From VFZS01 sp964353255 (GTDB lineage Bacteria; Acidobacteriota; Terriglobia; Bryobacterales; Bryobacteraceae): a stretch of DNA of 64,000 bases. Below the pieces are notes generated by a model, which was not told the origin of the DNA, made no database searches, and saw only the letters and a list, made by a program, of their open reading frames with translations. The DNA is taken from contig CAYGVJ010000006.1 of the NCBI GenBank assembly GCA_964353255.1, positions 3,323 to 67,322 of the forward strand. The letters are read 5' to 3'. Each line of letters begins with the position of its first letter. Within the stretch, counting starts at the first letter, position 1. This document shows positions 10,092-19,375 of this stretch, one piece after another. The position numbers and the translations under genes are program-made.

Positions 10092-12449
10092 TCAGGAGAA
10101 TCGGATCCGGTAGGTCTGTCCGGACCGCACCTTGAGGAGGAACGTTCCTTCCGCCGAAGGCGAAACCCGTATCTGTTTTCTGCCGACTTCGACAGACGCC
10201 GCCTGCCCGCGCGGCGGACGGATGCGGTGTTCGCCATCGGCCCCGGCGCGCAGCAGGGCGCCGACCGCCTTGCCGTCACGCCACGTCAGGTCGATTTCGA
10301 GGGCGCCGCGCGCCCGCAGGCCGGTGAAAGAGCCTTGCGGCCAGGCCTTGGGAAGCGCCGGGAGGAAATGAATCTCCCCGGCGTGGCTCTGTAGCAGCAT
10401 CTCGGCCATGCCGGCCGCGCCGCCGAAATTGCCGTCGATCTGGAACGGCGGATGGTTGTCGAACAGATTCGGCAGCGTGGACTTGGCGAGCAGCGCCAGT
10501 AGGTGCTCGTGCGCGATGTCGCCCTCCTCCAGACGCGCCCAGAAGTTGATGATCCAGGCGCGGCTCCAGCCGGTGTGGCCGCTGCCGCGGCTGAGCCGAC
10601 GCTCCAGTGTCACTCGCGCCGCCTGGGCCAGCTCGGGTGTTCCGCGCAGCGTGATCTGGTTCCCCGGGTGCAGCGCGAACAGGTGCGAGATGTGCCGGTG
10701 CCCGGGGTCCCGCTCCTCGTAGTCCTCCTGCCATTCCTGGAGCTGGCCGTACTTTCCGATCTTCAGGGCGGGCAGCCGGGCGCGCGCGGCGGCCAGCTTC
10801 CGGCGGAATTCGGCGTCGGTCCCCAGGATCTCGCTCGCCTGGATCAGCCGGCTGAAAAGCGCATGGGCGATTTCGATGTCCATAAAGGGCCCCATGGCGA
10901 GCGAGCCGGCCGTGCCATCCGGCGCCACGTAGCGATTCTCGGGCGAGAGCGACGGCCCGGTGACCAAATGGCCCTTCCCGTCCTCCACCATGTAATCCAG
11001 CAGGAACTCGGCGGCTTCCTTCATCACCGGGTAGGCGCGTTTCGCCAAAAAGTTGCGGTCGCGGGTGAAATCGTAGTGCTCCCACAAATCGAGCGTCAGC
11101 CAGGCGCCGCCCATCGGCCAGATCCCGGACGGAACGCCGTCGATCGGCACCGCGTCGCCCCAGAGGTCGGTGTTGTGATGCACGACGAAGCCGCGCGCGC
11201 CGTAGTAGGCTTTGGCCGTCTGGCGTCCCGGCCCGCGCGCCATGTCGATGAGGTCGAAGAGCGGCTCATGCAGCTCCGAGAGGTTCGTGACCTCCGCCGG
11301 CCAGTAGTTCATTTCGGTGTTGATGTTGATGGTGTATTTGCTGCCCCAGGAGGGAGTCAGGCTCTCGTTCCAGATGCCTTGCAGATTGGCGGGCATGGCG
11401 CCGGGGCGGCTCGAGGCGATCAGCAGGTAGCGGCCGTACTGGAAGTAGAGCGCCAGAAGTTGCTCGTCGGTCGCGCCGCCCTGCACGCGCTTCAGACGCT
11501 CGTCGGTGGGGAGGCCGGCCGCATCGCCGCCGGCGGGGAGTTCAAGTCTCACCCGGCGGAAGAGCCGCTGGTGATCGGCCACGTGGGCCGAGCGCAGGCG
11601 CTCGTAAGGCTGGTTGGCGCTCTTCAGGTAGCGCTCGCACGCGGCCGCGGTGTCGGGGACGCGGAAGTTGGTCGCGGCCGCAACCAGCAGCGTCACGGCG
11701 TTGGCCCCTTCCACGCTGAGCCGTTCGCCCTCCGCGCGCACGCGCCCGCCATCGGCGATGGCGCGCACCTGGGCGCGGAACTTCACTCCCACCATCCGCT
11801 CTCCGCCCTTGTCCTGCGGTATCGCCTCGCCCGTCATGACCAGCCGGTCGGGCGGCGTGGCGCTGCTCTGGCTGTCGGCGGGCCGGGTCATGGTGGCGCC
11901 GAAGGAGAGCTTGCCGGGTTGGTCGCAGCTCAGGCGGATCACGATCACCTGGTCCACCGCCGTGGAGAAGACCTCGCGTGTGAACCGGGCCCCGCCGCTG
12001 CCATAAGTCACCCGCACGATGCCGGTGTCAAGATCCAGCTCGCGACGGTAGTCCCTGACCGCCTCCTGCCCGGAGAACCGCAGCCACAGGTCGCCGAGGG
12101 TCTGGTAGGGCGGGAGCCGCCTGGGGATGCTCAGCATTCCCTTCTCCGCGAGCGCCTGCGCCTCAGCGATGCGTCCCGCGAACAGCAGCCGCCGGATCTC
12201 GAGCACGCTCTCCCGCGCCGCCGGGTTGTTTCGGTCGCGCTTCTCGCCCGCCCAGACCGTGTCTTCGTTGAGCTGGATGCGCTCTTCCTGGACCTGGCCG
12301 AACACCATCGCGCCCAGGCGGCCGTTGCCTATGGGCAGCGCCTCCACCCACTGCTGGGCGGGCTGGCGGTACCACAGTGCCGGGCGATCCTGTGACCAGG
12401 CCGGAGCCATGGCCAGCAAGCCAAAGCAAAACGCGAGTAGTCTGCGCAT
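10092..12449 (-). CDS. GH95 alpha-L-fucosidase/galactosidase family glycoside hydrolase
   Basis: 785 residues, a usual length for GH95. A signal peptide (MRRLLAFCFGLLAMAPAWSQ) is followed by the N-terminal beta-domain signature LWYRQPAQQWVEALPIGNGR and LNEDTVWAG, and by the (alpha/alpha)6 barrel block INTEMNYWPAEVTNL. These are diagnostic for GH95, inverting enzymes that remove alpha-1,2-L-fucose or alpha-L-galactose from glycans such as xyloglucan or pectin. It is the last gene of a minus-strand group behind GH13, ThuA-like and GH29. A TAGACT box ends 10 nt before the ATG with no clear Shine-Dalgarno, so it may also have its own promoter. Secretion is to the periplasm or surface. Confidence 0.93.
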   Translation of the reverse strand: MRRLLAFCFGLLAMAPAWSQDRPALWYRQPAQQWVEALPIGNGRLGAMVFGQVQEERIQLNEDTVWAGEKRDRNNPAARESVLEIRRLLFAGRIAEAQALAEKGMLSIPRRLPPYQTLGDLWLRFSGQEAVRDYRRELDLDTGIVRVTYGSGGARFTREVFSTAVDQVIVIRLSCDQPGKLSFGATMTRPADSQSSATPPDRLVMTGEAIPQDKGGERMVGVKFRAQVRAIADGGRVRAEGERLSVEGANAVTLLVAAATNFRVPDTAAACERYLKSANQPYERLRSAHVADHQRLFRRVRLELPAGGDAAGLPTDERLKRVQGGATDEQLLALYFQYGRYLLIASSRPGAMPANLQGIWNESLTPSWGSKYTININTEMNYWPAEVTNLSELHEPLFDLIDMARGPGRQTAKAYYGARGFVVHHNTDLWGDAVPIDGVPSGIWPMGGAWLTLDLWEHYDFTRDRNFLAKRAYPVMKEAAEFLLDYMVEDGKGHLVTGPSLSPENRYVAPDGTAGSLAMGPFMDIEIAHALFSRLIQASEILGTDAEFRRKLAAARARLPALKIGKYGQLQEWQEDYEERDPGHRHISHLFALHPGNQITLRGTPELAQAARVTLERRLSRGSGHTGWSRAWIINFWARLEEGDIAHEHLLALLAKSTLPNLFDNHPPFQIDGNFGGAAGMAEMLLQSHAGEIHFLPALPKAWPQGSFTGLRARGALEIDLTWRDGKAVGALLRAGADGEHRIRPPRGQAASVEVGRKQIRVSPSAEGTFLLKVRSGQTYRIRFS

Positions 12450-12503
12450 TTCGCTGCACAGTCTACACTGCCGCGGCTTCGAACCGCAACAGCGGTAGTG
12501 GTG

Positions 12504-14315
12504 TTATTGCGACAGAATCACGGCGCTGTACGGCCCCAGGCCGATGCTGAGACGGTACGGCATGGAGTCCCAGCCCGGCGCCGCGGCCCAGTTGTCGGGA
12601 ACCGAATGGTTCCCGAAATCGGGCGAGTAGAAGTTCGAGTCGGAATTGAACCGCACGCGCCACAGTCCGTCCCGCGGCACGCCGATGGTGTAACTGTCGT
12701 AGCCGCGATTGGCGAAATTGCACACCACGACCACATCGTCTCCGGGGCCGCCCTCCGACCAGCGATGAAATGCCACCACCTTGTCTGAATGGTTCACGTG
12801 GTGGACGTTGACGTGCTGCCCGCGCAGGCCGCGCGTGTTGTCGTACCAGTTGCGGCGCAGCCGGATCAGGTCGCAGTACATACGGTGTACGCCCGCCTGG
12901 CGCTCCAGGTTCTCCCAATCGAGCGGCACGCTGTCGCGCCACGGGCCGGTCTCCAGGAACTCCTGTCCTTGGAAGATCATCGGTATGCCCGGCGACGTGA
13001 AGACCAGAACGGCGCCCAGCGCCGCGCGTTTTCGCGCGAACCAGCTCGCGGGGTTGCGGCCATCGATGTCGCTCGGCAGTCTCTGTTTGGCGTTGTTCGC
13101 GCCGACCTCGTCGTGTGACTCGGTGTAAATCACGCGCTCGAGCGCGTCCGTGCCGTACCGGTGGTAGATGGCCTGCACAATCTCGTTCATGTCGCGGTAC
13201 TGATCGAACGGATTGGTCAGCGCGCGCCGCACTGGGTGGACGAAGTCGCCGTCCCACTGCGAGTCGAATCCGGCGCCTCCCCATTCGGTCGGCCGGGTCA
13301 GCCAGGCATCGTTCCGCAAGTCCTCGGAGACGGTGATCTTCCACGCCTGGTGCCGCTGCAATTCGTCATTCAGCCACCGGAGCAGGTTCCAGCCGTCTTC
13401 CAGGTCGGCGGTGTCGCCGTACACCGTGCGGATGTAGGATGTGGCGTCGAACCGGAATCCGTCCATGCGAAACTCCTCGGCCCAGCTCAGCAGGTTGTCG
13501 CGCAGGAACTGCCGCACCTCCGGACGGCCGTAGTCGGGCCTGGTATCTCCCCACGGCGTCGATGCCCGCCAGTCGTTGTAGAAGTAGATCCCGCCGTAGC
13601 GCCCCTCGAACCAGCCGTCGAACCGCCAGAGGTCCAGATCCGTCGGCCCCAGATGGTTGTAGACTACGTCGAGGATCACGGCAATGCCGTGTGCGTGGGC
13701 GTCCTTGACGAACCGCTTCAGCGCTTTCGGCCCGCCGTAGTCCGACTCGACGGCGAAGATCTGCGAGGGGTTGTAGCCCCAGGAGATCCCGCCGGGAAAC
13801 TCGCTGGTGGGCATGACTTCGATGGCGTTGACCCCGAGCTCGCGCAAGTACGGCAGCTTCTCCCGAACCGCGTCGTACACCCCGGGCGTGCCCGGCGTGT
13901 GATCGTTGAAGGTGCCGGTGTGAAGCTCGTAGATGACCAGTTCGTGCCACGCAGGAGCGTGGAAGGTCTGATCCCCCCAGTCGAACTCGCTGTCGCGGAT
14001 TATGCCGTTTCCGACCGAGCTGGTCACCTCTTTCACGTACGGGTCGATACGCCAATGCGCCTGCCCGTCCCGGTGGATGAGGAACTTATACTGCTGGCCG
14101 GCTTCGGCGCCCTCCACATCCACCGACCAGTACCCCGCTCCCTCATGCGCCAGCGGGTGGCTGGAGGGGTTCCAGCCGTTGAACTCGCCGGCCACGCAAA
14201 CCCCTTCCGCGAAGGGAGCCCAGACGCGGAACGTAACGCCGCCAGGGAATGGAATCGCGCCCATATTGGGCCGTTTGCTGGGTAATGCCGAGGGTTGTAC
14301 AGCCGCTGCCGCCAT
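12504..14315 (-). CDS. GH13 alpha-amylase family enzyme with N-terminal CBM48 (branching-enzyme-like)
   Basis: 603 residues. An N-terminal CBM48/early-set domain (about 20-105, GVTFRVWAPFAEGVCVAGEF) precedes a GH13 (beta/alpha)8 barrel. The four GH13 regions are visible: DVVYNHLG (I), GFRFDAT with the Asp nucleophile (II), SEDL with the Glu acid/base (III), and ESHDEVG with the transition-state Asp (IV). A C-terminal beta domain follows. It resembles 1,4-alpha-glucan branching enzymes, with SHDEV in region IV, but is shorter than most GlgB (630-730 residues), so hydrolytic amylase or trehalohydrolase-like activity cannot be excluded. No signal peptide, so cytoplasmic. A strong Shine-Dalgarno GAGGAGGTG lies before the ATG and overlaps an inverted repeat (14321-14354). 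Confidence 0.88.
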   Translation of the reverse strand: MAAAAVQPSALPSKRPNMGAIPFPGGVTFRVWAPFAEGVCVAGEFNGWNPSSHPLAHEGAGYWSVDVEGAEAGQQYKFLIHRDGQAHWRIDPYVKEVTSSVGNGIIRDSEFDWGDQTFHAPAWHELVIYELHTGTFNDHTPGTPGVYDAVREKLPYLRELGVNAIEVMPTSEFPGGISWGYNPSQIFAVESDYGGPKALKRFVKDAHAHGIAVILDVVYNHLGPTDLDLWRFDGWFEGRYGGIYFYNDWRASTPWGDTRPDYGRPEVRQFLRDNLLSWAEEFRMDGFRFDATSYIRTVYGDTADLEDGWNLLRWLNDELQRHQAWKITVSEDLRNDAWLTRPTEWGGAGFDSQWDGDFVHPVRRALTNPFDQYRDMNEIVQAIYHRYGTDALERVIYTESHDEVGANNAKQRLPSDIDGRNPASWFARKRAALGAVLVFTSPGIPMIFQGQEFLETGPWRDSVPLDWENLERQAGVHRMYCDLIRLRRNWYDNTRGLRGQHVNVHHVNHSDKVVAFHRWSEGGPGDDVVVVCNFANRGYDSYTIGVPRDGLWRVRFNSDSNFYSPDFGNHSVPDNWAAAPGWDSMPYRLSIGLGPYSAVILSQ

Positions 14316-14320
14316 AGCAC

Positions 14321-14354
14321 CTCCTCTGGTTAATTCGATTGTAGTCCAGAGGAG
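14321..14354 (-). promoter_or_regulatory. Inverted repeat around a -10-like box and the Shine-Dalgarno of the GH13 gene
   Basis: Perfect 9-bp arms (CTCCTCTGG at 14321-14329 and CCAGAGGAG at 14346-14354) are separated by 16 nt. In the transcript direction the 3-prime arm contains the AGGAGG ribosome-binding site of the GH13 gene and the loop contains TACAAT. The dyad could be a repressor operator over a promoter or an RNA hairpin that hides the ribosome-binding site. Confidence 0.45.
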
Positions 14355-14373
14355 CCGCTCGCGGCGCGCCCCT

Positions 14374-15117
14374 CTACGGCTTGAATGTGACCGCGTTCAC
14401 CAGGATCTGAGCGTAGACCGGGTTCTCGAACTCGTGGACCGTGTGCCCGGGCATGAAGTACATCACCAGGCCGCGCCCCGCCGTCATGTACCAGCCGGCC
14501 CGGTCCTGCATGTACGTCGTGCCGGTTTTCGCGTCGGTGTACTTGAATCCCAGCAGTAGGGTGCGCGGGCCGTGGAAGACGTGGTTGAGGTAAACCTCGG
14601 TGTCCTCCAGATGGAAGCCGGCGCGCTGCTGCTCGGTGCTTTCCGTGCTTCTGTACGCCACGCGCAGCGGGTAGGCGACCTTGTGGGTGGTGATGAACTC
14701 CTGCGGGGCGAGGTTGACGACCTCGAGCGTCACGCCTTCGATCCATCGGTAGCCGCCTTGCTCGAAAGGCGTTTCCGGCAGCGCGATCTTCAGGAACGGG
14801 AACCAGAACTTGTTCCGCCGCTTCCCGGAACTGATCGAGTGATGCAGCAGGATGAGCCGGCCTCCGCCCTCCGCGTAATCGATGAACGCCCGCTCGGCGG
14901 GCTCCCCGATCCGCTCGTGAATGTACACCAAGACTACCGGGAAAGAATCCAGCTTCGCCGGCATGTTTTCCTGGGTCACGATCTGGCTTTCCACGCCTGC
15001 TCCCGCCTTCAGCTTGGCGGCGAGCACCTCCATGGCGGGTATCTCGTCGGCGACGATCAGGACGGGTCCGGCGCCCAGCAGCGCGATCGGCAAAAGAAGC
15101 GCGATAAGGAGTCTCAT
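14374..15117 (-). CDS. ThuA-like domain secreted protein
   Basis: 247 residues. A hydrophobic signal (MRLLIALLLPIALLGAGP) is followed by a ThuA-like (trehalose utilisation, glutamine-amidotransferase-like flavodoxin) fold: an early strand VLIVADE, a central AFIDYAEGGGRLILLHH, and WYMTAGRGLVMYFMPGHTVHEF near the end. Family members occur next to sugar isomerases and Gfo/Idh/MocA oxidoreductases in Acidobacteriota and Planctomycetota; their biochemical role is mostly undefined. The start is placed at 15117, where the signal peptide begins; an in-frame ATG at 15132 is an alternative, and neither has a strong Shine-Dalgarno. It sits 35 bp after GH29 and 58 bp before GH13 on the same strand. Confidence 0.82.
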   Translation of the reverse strand: MRLLIALLLPIALLGAGPVLIVADEIPAMEVLAAKLKAGAGVESQIVTQENMPAKLDSFPVVLVYIHERIGEPAERAFIDYAEGGGRLILLHHSISSGKRRNKFWFPFLKIALPETPFEQGGYRWIEGVTLEVVNLAPQEFITTHKVAYPLRVAYRSTESTEQQRAGFHLEDTEVYLNHVFHGPRTLLLGFKYTDAKTGTTYMQDRAGWYMTAGRGLVMYFMPGHTVHEFENPVYAQILVNAVTFKP

Positions 15118-15152
15118 TTGACCATTCAGCATACGAGCAGAGGCGGCGCCTG

Positions 15153-16511
15153 TCAATTCGGCGGTTTCTGGATGCCGGGTCGCGGCGCCGCTCTGACGTT
15201 GGTGAGCTTCACTACTACCGGATTCGGCCACTTCCGGTCGTTGTACAGCCGCTGCGCGCGCATCACGCGCACGTGTAAGCCGTCCGCTTCCTGTTTCCAG
15301 GTGGTCTTCGGCGCCACGTCGGGTTTGTACTCCAGAACCTTGTCGTTCTGTCCCAGCACGCTCGCCTCGGTTTTCTCGGTAGCCCGCACCGACTTCAGGA
15401 CGATGTCCCTCCAGTCGCCCAGCGTCCACAGGTGCGGCGTCTGCTTGATGAAAGCGTAAACGGTGTTCTCGTCTTTCCTTTTCGTGAACCAGATCTCACC
15501 CTCATTGGTCAGCACCCAGGGGCGCGTGGCATAGATGGACTCGTGGTTGACGAACATCCACAACGCGATCTCGCGCAGCCGCTCCTCCTGCTCGATGGGG
15601 AGTTCGCCGTCAGGCTTGGGCCCGACGTTCAGCAGCAGGTTGCCGCCCTTGGCCCGGGTCTCGATCAGGATCTCGATGAGCCTCCCGCCCGACTTGTAGA
15701 GCTCGTTGGTCGGCTTGTACTGCCACTGGGTGCCCATGGTCAGATTGGACTCCCAGACCCCCTCGAGCGGCGCGCCCGGAATGTACTGCTCGGGTGTCTG
15801 AATGGCGCCCCGCGTCACGACGACGTTCGGTTGCAGCTTCCAGGCCAGCTCGCGCAAACCCTCCGCCGGGCCGTCGAAGAACATGACATCGATCGGGCCG
15901 TAGTTGGCCAGCAGTTCCTTCACCTGCGCCTGGTCGTGCGCCATCAGGCCCGGGTTGTTGGCCGGAGCCACATCGGGCGTGTTCCGCTGGATGTTCTTGC
16001 CGTTCTTGTAGAGCCACCAGAAATCGTCGGGCGAAAAGTAGAAGCCCGGGGCGATGCCTTGTTCGCGGAAGGCCGTGACGATCTCGGCCGTGATGTCGCG
16101 GCGGAACGGCGTGTGCAGGATGCTGAAGTCCGTCGTTCGCGTGTCGAACATGCAGAAGCCGGAATGGTGCTTGGTCGTGAATACGACGTACTTCATGCCG
16201 GCCAGCTTGGCCAGCACCGCCCAATCCTGCGGGTGGAATTTGCGCGGGTTGAAGCTCGTCGGCAAATCCACGGTGAAGCGCTTGAGGTAGTCCTCGGAGG
16301 CGCCCACCATGGAATGGCTGATGACGGACCCGAGCTGGCTGTCCATGCTCCAGTGAATGAACATGCCGAAGCCCAGGTCGCGGAACCATTCCAGGCGGTC
16401 CGGGCGGTTCCCCGGCGGTTGAGGCTGCGCGGCCAGCGGCTGTACGCAGCTCAGAGCTGCCAGCAGCAGCCATACGGTCACGGTTCTGTAATGGCGGTGA
16501 TGGTGGTTCAT
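15153..16511 (-). CDS. GH29 alpha-L-fucosidase
   Basis: 452 residues. A signal peptide spans about 1-28 (VWLLLAALSCVQPLAAQ). The catalytic barrel begins RLEWFRDLGFGMFIHWS and carries YVVFTTKHHSGFCMFDT, the usual GH29 sugar-binding block, and IDVMFFDGPAEG, whose Asp (about 213) matches the family nucleophile. Glu about 254 in GVWESN is a plausible acid/base. GH29 enzymes retain configuration and release alpha-linked L-fucose. With the GH95 gene downstream this gives two mechanistically different fucosidases in one group. A good promoter (TTGACC, 18 bp, TATAAT) ends 10 nt before the ATG. The C-terminus ends in RPGIQKPPN. Confidence 0.95.
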   Translation of the reverse strand: MNHHHRHYRTVTVWLLLAALSCVQPLAAQPQPPGNRPDRLEWFRDLGFGMFIHWSMDSQLGSVISHSMVGASEDYLKRFTVDLPTSFNPRKFHPQDWAVLAKLAGMKYVVFTTKHHSGFCMFDTRTTDFSILHTPFRRDITAEIVTAFREQGIAPGFYFSPDDFWWLYKNGKNIQRNTPDVAPANNPGLMAHDQAQVKELLANYGPIDVMFFDGPAEGLRELAWKLQPNVVVTRGAIQTPEQYIPGAPLEGVWESNLTMGTQWQYKPTNELYKSGGRLIEILIETRAKGGNLLLNVGPKPDGELPIEQEERLREIALWMFVNHESIYATRPWVLTNEGEIWFTKRKDENTVYAFIKQTPHLWTLGDWRDIVLKSVRATEKTEASVLGQNDKVLEYKPDVAPKTTWKQEADGLHVRVMRAQRLYNDRKWPNPVVVKLTNVRAAPRPGIQKPPN

Positions 16512-16521
16512 ACGCGCCGCG

Positions 16522-16551
16522 ATTATATGCCAGTTCTGACGTTTCGGTCAA
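16522..16551 (-). promoter_or_regulatory. Sigma70-type promoter of the GH29 gene group
   Basis: On the minus strand TTGACC (complement of 16546-16551) is followed after 18 nt by a perfect TATAAT (complement of 16522-16527). The GH29 ATG begins 10 nt further on. The predicted transcript start is only a few bases before the ATG, so the message would have almost no leader. It probably drives the minus-strand genes down to GH95. Confidence 0.7.
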
Positions 16552-16664
16552 CGGCGGGCAAGCCGGTGAGCGCGCCGCAAGGATGCGGTTGCCCTGGGGC
16601 GCTCGATCGGCGTAGCCTGGGAACTTTGGAAGACGCTGTGCGGTCAGGTCACTGAGGAATCTGT

Positions 16665-18329
16665 ATGAACGCCATCTCCCTGCTCCTGTGTGCGGCTCTG
16701 CTGGCGCCCGCCTCCGCGCTGGCTCAGCCGGCGGTCCGCATCCACGTTGACGGACGCGCTGCCGCCGGGCCGCTCAAACCCGTGTGGAGCTTTTTCGGCT
16801 ACGATGAGCCGAACTACACCTACATGCAGTACGGCCGCAAGCTCCTGGCGGAGCTTTCTGCTCTCAGCCCGGCGCCGGTCTACATTCGCTGCCACAACTT
16901 GCTGAATACCGGCGACGGCACGCCTAGCCTGAAATGGGGCTCGACCAACGCCTATACCGAAGACGCCTCCGGCCGGCCCGTCTACGACTGGACCATTGTG
17001 GACCGGATTTTCGACACCTTTCGGGACACCCGCGTCGTCCCGCTGGTCGAAATCGCATTCATGCCCGAGGCTTTGTCCACCCGCCCGCAGCCTTACAAGA
17101 CGCTGTGGCCGGAGCAGTTCTCGACGGGCTTCGCCTACCCGCCCAAGGACTATCGGAAGTGGGCGGAGCTGGTGTACCGCTGGGTGCGCCATGCCGTCGA
17201 GCGCCACGGCCAGCAGGCCGTCGAGTCCTGGTATTGGGAACTGTGGAACGAGCCGGACATTTCCTACTGGCGCGGCACCGCGGAGGAGTACTTCAAGCTG
17301 TACGACTTCACCTCCGACGCCCTGAAGCGGGCGCTCCCGACGGCGCGCATCGGCGGACCGCACTCGACCGGCCCGGCGGACGCCAAGGCCGCCGAGTTCC
17401 TGCGCGGTTTCCTGGAACACTGCTTGCGCGGCAAGAACCAGGCCACGGGCGGGACGGGCGCGCCGCTGGATTACATCGGCTTCCATGCCAAGGGTAGCCC
17501 CGCGGCGGTTGACGGGCACGTTCGCATGGGCATCCGCAACCAGGCGCTGAGCGTTGCGCGCGGCTTCGAGATCGTGGCCTCTTTTCCGGAGCTGCGCGGC
17601 AAGCCGGTGATCATCGGCGAGTCCGACCCCGAAGGCTGCGCCGCCTGTTCGGCGCGGACCCATCCGCAGAATGCCTACCGTAACGGGCCGCTCTATTCGT
17701 GCTACACGGCCGCGATGCTCAAGCACACGCTCGACCTGGCCGGGCGCTACGGCGCCAACCTGGAAGGCGTGGTGACCTGGGCCTTCGAGTTCGAGGGCCA
17801 GCCCTACTTCGACGGTTTCCGCACTCTGGCCAGCAACGGCATCGACAAGCCCGTGCTCAACGTGTTCCGCATGTTCGGTCTCCTGGGCGGAGACCGGCTG
17901 AAGGTGGAGAGCGACGGCGCGGCGCCCCTCGACTCGGTCTTGAAGGCGGGGGTGCGCCAGTCGCCCGATGTCAACGCGCTGGCCAGCCGCAAGGAGCGCG
18001 AGATCTCGGTCCTGGTCTGGAACTACCACGATGACGACGTGGCCGCCCCCGACGCCGCCGTCGCGCTGGCCGTTTCCGGCCTGCCCGCCTCGGCGCGGCG
18101 CGTCCTGATGCGCCACTTCCGCATCGACCAGCGCTACAGCAATGCCCATGCCGCCTGGAAGCAGATGGGCTCGCCGCAGTCGCCCACGCCGGAGCAGTAT
18201 GCGCGGCTGGAAGCCGCCGGGCGGCTGGAGTTGCTCGAGTCCCCGCAGTGGCTCTTCAGCGCCGGCAAGCTGGAGGTCAGCTTCAGCCTGCCGCGGCAGG
18301 GCGTCTCGCTGATCCAGTTCTCTTGGTGA
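16665..18329 (+). CDS. GH39 family glycoside hydrolase (beta-xylosidase-like)
   Basis: 554 residues. A signal peptide (MNAISLLLCAALLAPASALA) precedes a clan GH-A TIM barrel. WELWNEPDISYW supplies the acid/base Glu (about 196) and VIIGESDPEG the nucleophile Glu (about 319); an early WSFFGYDEPNY block and a late C-terminal beta-sandwich are typical of GH39. Family activities include beta-xylosidase and alpha-L-iduronidase, and related acidobacterial genes are usually annotated as beta-xylosidases. The actual substrate is inferred only. It is transcribed away from the GH29 promoter and ends 20 bp before the convergent end of the LacI regulator. TGAGGAAT precedes the ATG as ribosome-binding site. 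Confidence 0.87.
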   Translation: MNAISLLLCAALLAPASALAQPAVRIHVDGRAAAGPLKPVWSFFGYDEPNYTYMQYGRKLLAELSALSPAPVYIRCHNLLNTGDGTPSLKWGSTNAYTEDASGRPVYDWTIVDRIFDTFRDTRVVPLVEIAFMPEALSTRPQPYKTLWPEQFSTGFAYPPKDYRKWAELVYRWVRHAVERHGQQAVESWYWELWNEPDISYWRGTAEEYFKLYDFTSDALKRALPTARIGGPHSTGPADAKAAEFLRGFLEHCLRGKNQATGGTGAPLDYIGFHAKGSPAAVDGHVRMGIRNQALSVARGFEIVASFPELRGKPVIIGESDPEGCAACSARTHPQNAYRNGPLYSCYTAAMLKHTLDLAGRYGANLEGVVTWAFEFEGQPYFDGFRTLASNGIDKPVLNVFRMFGLLGGDRLKVESDGAAPLDSVLKAGVRQSPDVNALASRKEREISVLVWNYHDDDVAAPDAAVALAVSGLPASARRVLMRHFRIDQRYSNAHAAWKQMGSPQSPTPEQYARLEAAGRLELLESPQWLFSAGKLEVSFSLPRQGVSLIQFSW

Positions 18330-18349
18330 GGGGGACGCTGCGGGCCCCG

Positions 18350-19369
18350 CTACGCGCTCCCTCTTGCGGTTGACTGCCGGGCGACCAGCCTCGGCTCCAG
18401 CAGAATCGTGCGCGGCCGGACCGGGGACTTGGCTTCCACCAGACTGAGCGCCAGTTTGGCCGCGCGCTCGCCGATCAGCGTGCTGTCCTGATCGATGCTG
18501 CTCAGCGGCACCCGGAGCAGTTCCGCGTACTTGAGATTGCCGCAGCCGATTACGGCCACATCGTCCGGGATCCGCAGGCTGGCTTCCAGAATGGCCTTCA
18601 GGCCGCCCATGGCGGTCGGATCGTTGTAGCAGAACACCCCATCCGGCCGCGGCTCCAGCCGCAGCAACTGGCGCATGGCGTGGTATCCGCTGACGTCGCT
18701 GGCGTCGTCTCCGCTCTTGCCCGCCACCAGGTATCCCGGCAGAACGCTCAGCCCGTGCTGCGTCAGCGCGCGCCGGTAGCCTTCCAGCCGGCCCAGGGCG
18801 GTGCTGATTTCCGGGCCCCGGATGTGCGCGATGCGCTGGCAGCCCACCTGGATCAGGTGTTCGGTGGCCAGCATGCCAACCTGCTCGTCGTCCACCCCTA
18901 CGAAATTGGCCACCAGCCCCACGAAGCGCCGGTCGATCAGCACATACGGCGTCTTTTGCTCCTCGATGCGCCGGAAGCTCTCGACGGTCCACTGGGTGGA
19001 GGCGATGACCAGGGCGTCCACCCGCCGGGCCAGCAACTGGTCGATCTCCTGCTGCTCCAGTTCCGGATCTTCCTCCGAGGAGGATATGACCAGGCTGTAG
19101 CCTTTCTTCCGCAGCACGCGGGAGAGGCCCTTGGCAACCTCGGCGAAAAACGCATGGACCAGGTCCGGCACCACCAGGCCGATCATGCACGTCCGCCCGG
19201 TGACCAGGGCGCGGGCGGCCAGGTTCGGCCGGTAGTTCAGTTCCTTCATCCGCCTGAGCACGCGCGCGCGGGTCTCCGGGCTGATGTCGCTGTGACCGCG
19301 CAGGACCTTCGAGACGGTGACCACCGAGACGCCCAGGTCGCGGGCGATGTCTTTCATCCGAACGGCCAT
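18350..19369 (-). CDS. LacI family transcriptional regulator
   Basis: 339 residues, the normal family length. The N-terminal helix-turn-helix and hinge (MKDIARDLGVSVVTVSKVLR, then NYRPN) bind the operator; residues 60-335 form the periplasmic-binding-protein-like effector domain (IGLVVPDLVHAFFAEVAKG, DALVIASTQW, DDVAVIGCGN). It lies between GH39 and a divergent sodium:solute symporter, so it probably responds to a sugar released by the surrounding hydrolases. A CATAAT box ends 6 nt before the ATG and an inverted repeat lies next to it (19376-19400), consistent with autoregulation and a leaderless message. Confidence 0.94.
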   Translation of the reverse strand: MAVRMKDIARDLGVSVVTVSKVLRGHSDISPETRARVLRRMKELNYRPNLAARALVTGRTCMIGLVVPDLVHAFFAEVAKGLSRVLRKKGYSLVISSSEEDPELEQQEIDQLLARRVDALVIASTQWTVESFRRIEEQKTPYVLIDRRFVGLVANFVGVDDEQVGMLATEHLIQVGCQRIAHIRGPEISTALGRLEGYRRALTQHGLSVLPGYLVAGKSGDDASDVSGYHAMRQLLRLEPRPDGVFCYNDPTAMGGLKAILEASLRIPDDVAVIGCGNLKYAELLRVPLSSIDQDSTLIGERAAKLALSLVEAKSPVRPRTILLEPRLVARQSTARGSA

Positions 19370-19375
19370 GCTTTG

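Noticed and set aside
10503..12395. A 630-codon open frame on the plus strand opposite GH95
   Set aside because: Its translation is low-complexity and Arg/Ala/Gly/Val rich, with no family motif, while the minus strand encodes a complete GH95. It is a GC-rich antisense shadow.
16644..19190. An 848-codon minus-strand frame across GH39 and the LacI gene
   Set aside because: It spans two well-supported genes and reads as low-complexity antisense sequence with no signal peptide, ribosome-binding site or motif.
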